A stretch of 6,298 nt of DNA from Candidatus Latescibacteria bacterium 4484_7 (GTDB lineage: Bacteria; Krumholzibacteriota; Krumholzibacteriia; Krumholzibacteriales; Krumholzibacteriaceae), in assembly GCA_002085285.1 (NCBI GenBank), contig NATK01000096.1, positions 1 to 6,298 on the forward strand, given 5' to 3'. A model generated the notes under the pieces. It was not told the DNA's origin. It was given only the letters and a program-made list of their open reading frames with translations, and ran no database searches. A program made the translations under genes and the position numbers. Of this stretch, positions 5,928 through 6,298 are shown in pieces. The stretch's first letter is position 1, and each line of letters opens with the position of its first letter.

Positions 5928-6298
5928 ATGCACGACAGCAGCGGCATTGCCCGACGCGTGCTCAAGAACTTTCTATCGCTCTCGGGAGCCACCGTCGTAA
6001 CGAAGCTGCTCGCCTTCGCCTCGACTGCATATCTCGCCAGAGTATTGAATGCCGAGGGGTTCGGAATTCTCGGCTTCGCCCAGGCGGCTGTCGTTTATTT
6101 TCAGCTCATCTTGAACCAGGGACTCGACACCTACGGCACCCGGGAGATCGCAAGAAGCGGCAAGGACATCCCCCGCTACGTAAACAACATCGTAACGATA
6201 AGGATCCTTCTCTCCTTAGCGGCCTATGCGATGCTCGCCGCCTTCGCCTTGCTCATCCCGAAGCCGTTCATCGTTAAAGGCGTAATCCTCATTCTCGG
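5928..6298 (+). CDS. Wzx-like polysaccharide flippase, MOP superfamily (3' end beyond window)
   Basis: This is the N-terminal 123 residues of a multi-pass membrane transporter of the MOP superfamily (polysaccharide biosynthesis/Wzx and MATE relatives), which flips lipid-linked oligosaccharides across the cytoplasmic membrane. Seen: a short polar N-terminus, then hydrophobic helices. GATVVTKLLAF is followed by YLARVLNAEGFGILGFAQ, the typical first-helix and loop signature (YLAR-LG-exFG-hghaqa). NQGLDTYGTREIAR, another family hallmark, comes next, then further hydrophobic helices up to the cut at the right edge. Such genes usually lie in capsule, O-antigen or exopolysaccharide loci, so a sugar-polymer cluster probably continues to the right. 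The ATG at 5928 is the first standard start in the frame, but its ribosome-binding site is weak (GGGCG nearby). The frame stays open upstream to 5778 with an acidic, low-complexity sequence, so the true N-terminus is unsure. A functional link to the SPFH cluster is not evident. Confidence 0.92.
   Translation, partial: MHDSSGIARRVLKNFLSLSGATVVTKLLAFASTAYLARVLNAEGFGILGFAQAAVVYFQLILNQGLDTYGTREIARSGKDIPRYVNNIVTIRILLSLAAYAMLAAFALLIPKPFIVKGVILIL

Overview
The window looks like bacterial chromosome of middling GC content. Translation starts carry Shine-Dalgarno sites, the best being AAGGAGG ahead of the SPFH gene, and AGG/AGA/ATA codons are frequent. The genes do not fix a phylum; an archaeon is less likely but is not excluded from sequence alone. 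Both window edges cut through a gene.

Layout. (1) Positions 1-1430, minus strand: the N-terminal 476 residues of a membrane-anchored or exported M1-family zinc aminopeptidase, whose 3' end lies off the left edge. (2) 1431-1519: a short divergent intergenic region with an 8-bp inverted repeat (TTTTGAAT/ATTCAAAA) and an overlapping TGAATATTCA palindrome. (3) 1520-5440, plus strand: four co-directional genes. The first is an SPFH (band 7/flotillin superfamily) protein of the YdjI/'virion core protein-like' type, with a Gly-rich segment and three C-terminal zinc ribbons. The next three each begin with one C-x2-C-x14-C-x2-C zinc ribbon and continue into a related beta-rich domain. The first two of these end in a membrane hairpin; the third has no visible membrane segment. 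(4) 5441-5927: a gene-poor stretch that opens with a perfect 2 x 48-bp tandem repeat. (5) 5928-6298, plus strand: the start of a Wzx/MOP-family polysaccharide flippase, running off the right edge.

The most interesting part is the SPFH plus three-zinc-ribbon cluster. SPFH proteins assemble on membranes. In Bacillus subtilis the related YdjI is encoded with PspA, YdjG (zinc-ribbon membrane protein) and YdjH. Here no PspA is visible, and in its place stands a set of three diverged paralogues: one with the most family motifs, one shortened, one apparently soluble. I infer a membrane-associated multi-protein assembly in which zinc ribbons act as protein-protein contact modules and genes 2 and 3 supply the membrane anchor. 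The function is unknown. The leaders of the second and third genes share an almost identical block of about 18 nt just upstream of the start codon, which fits gene duplication or a shared regulatory element.
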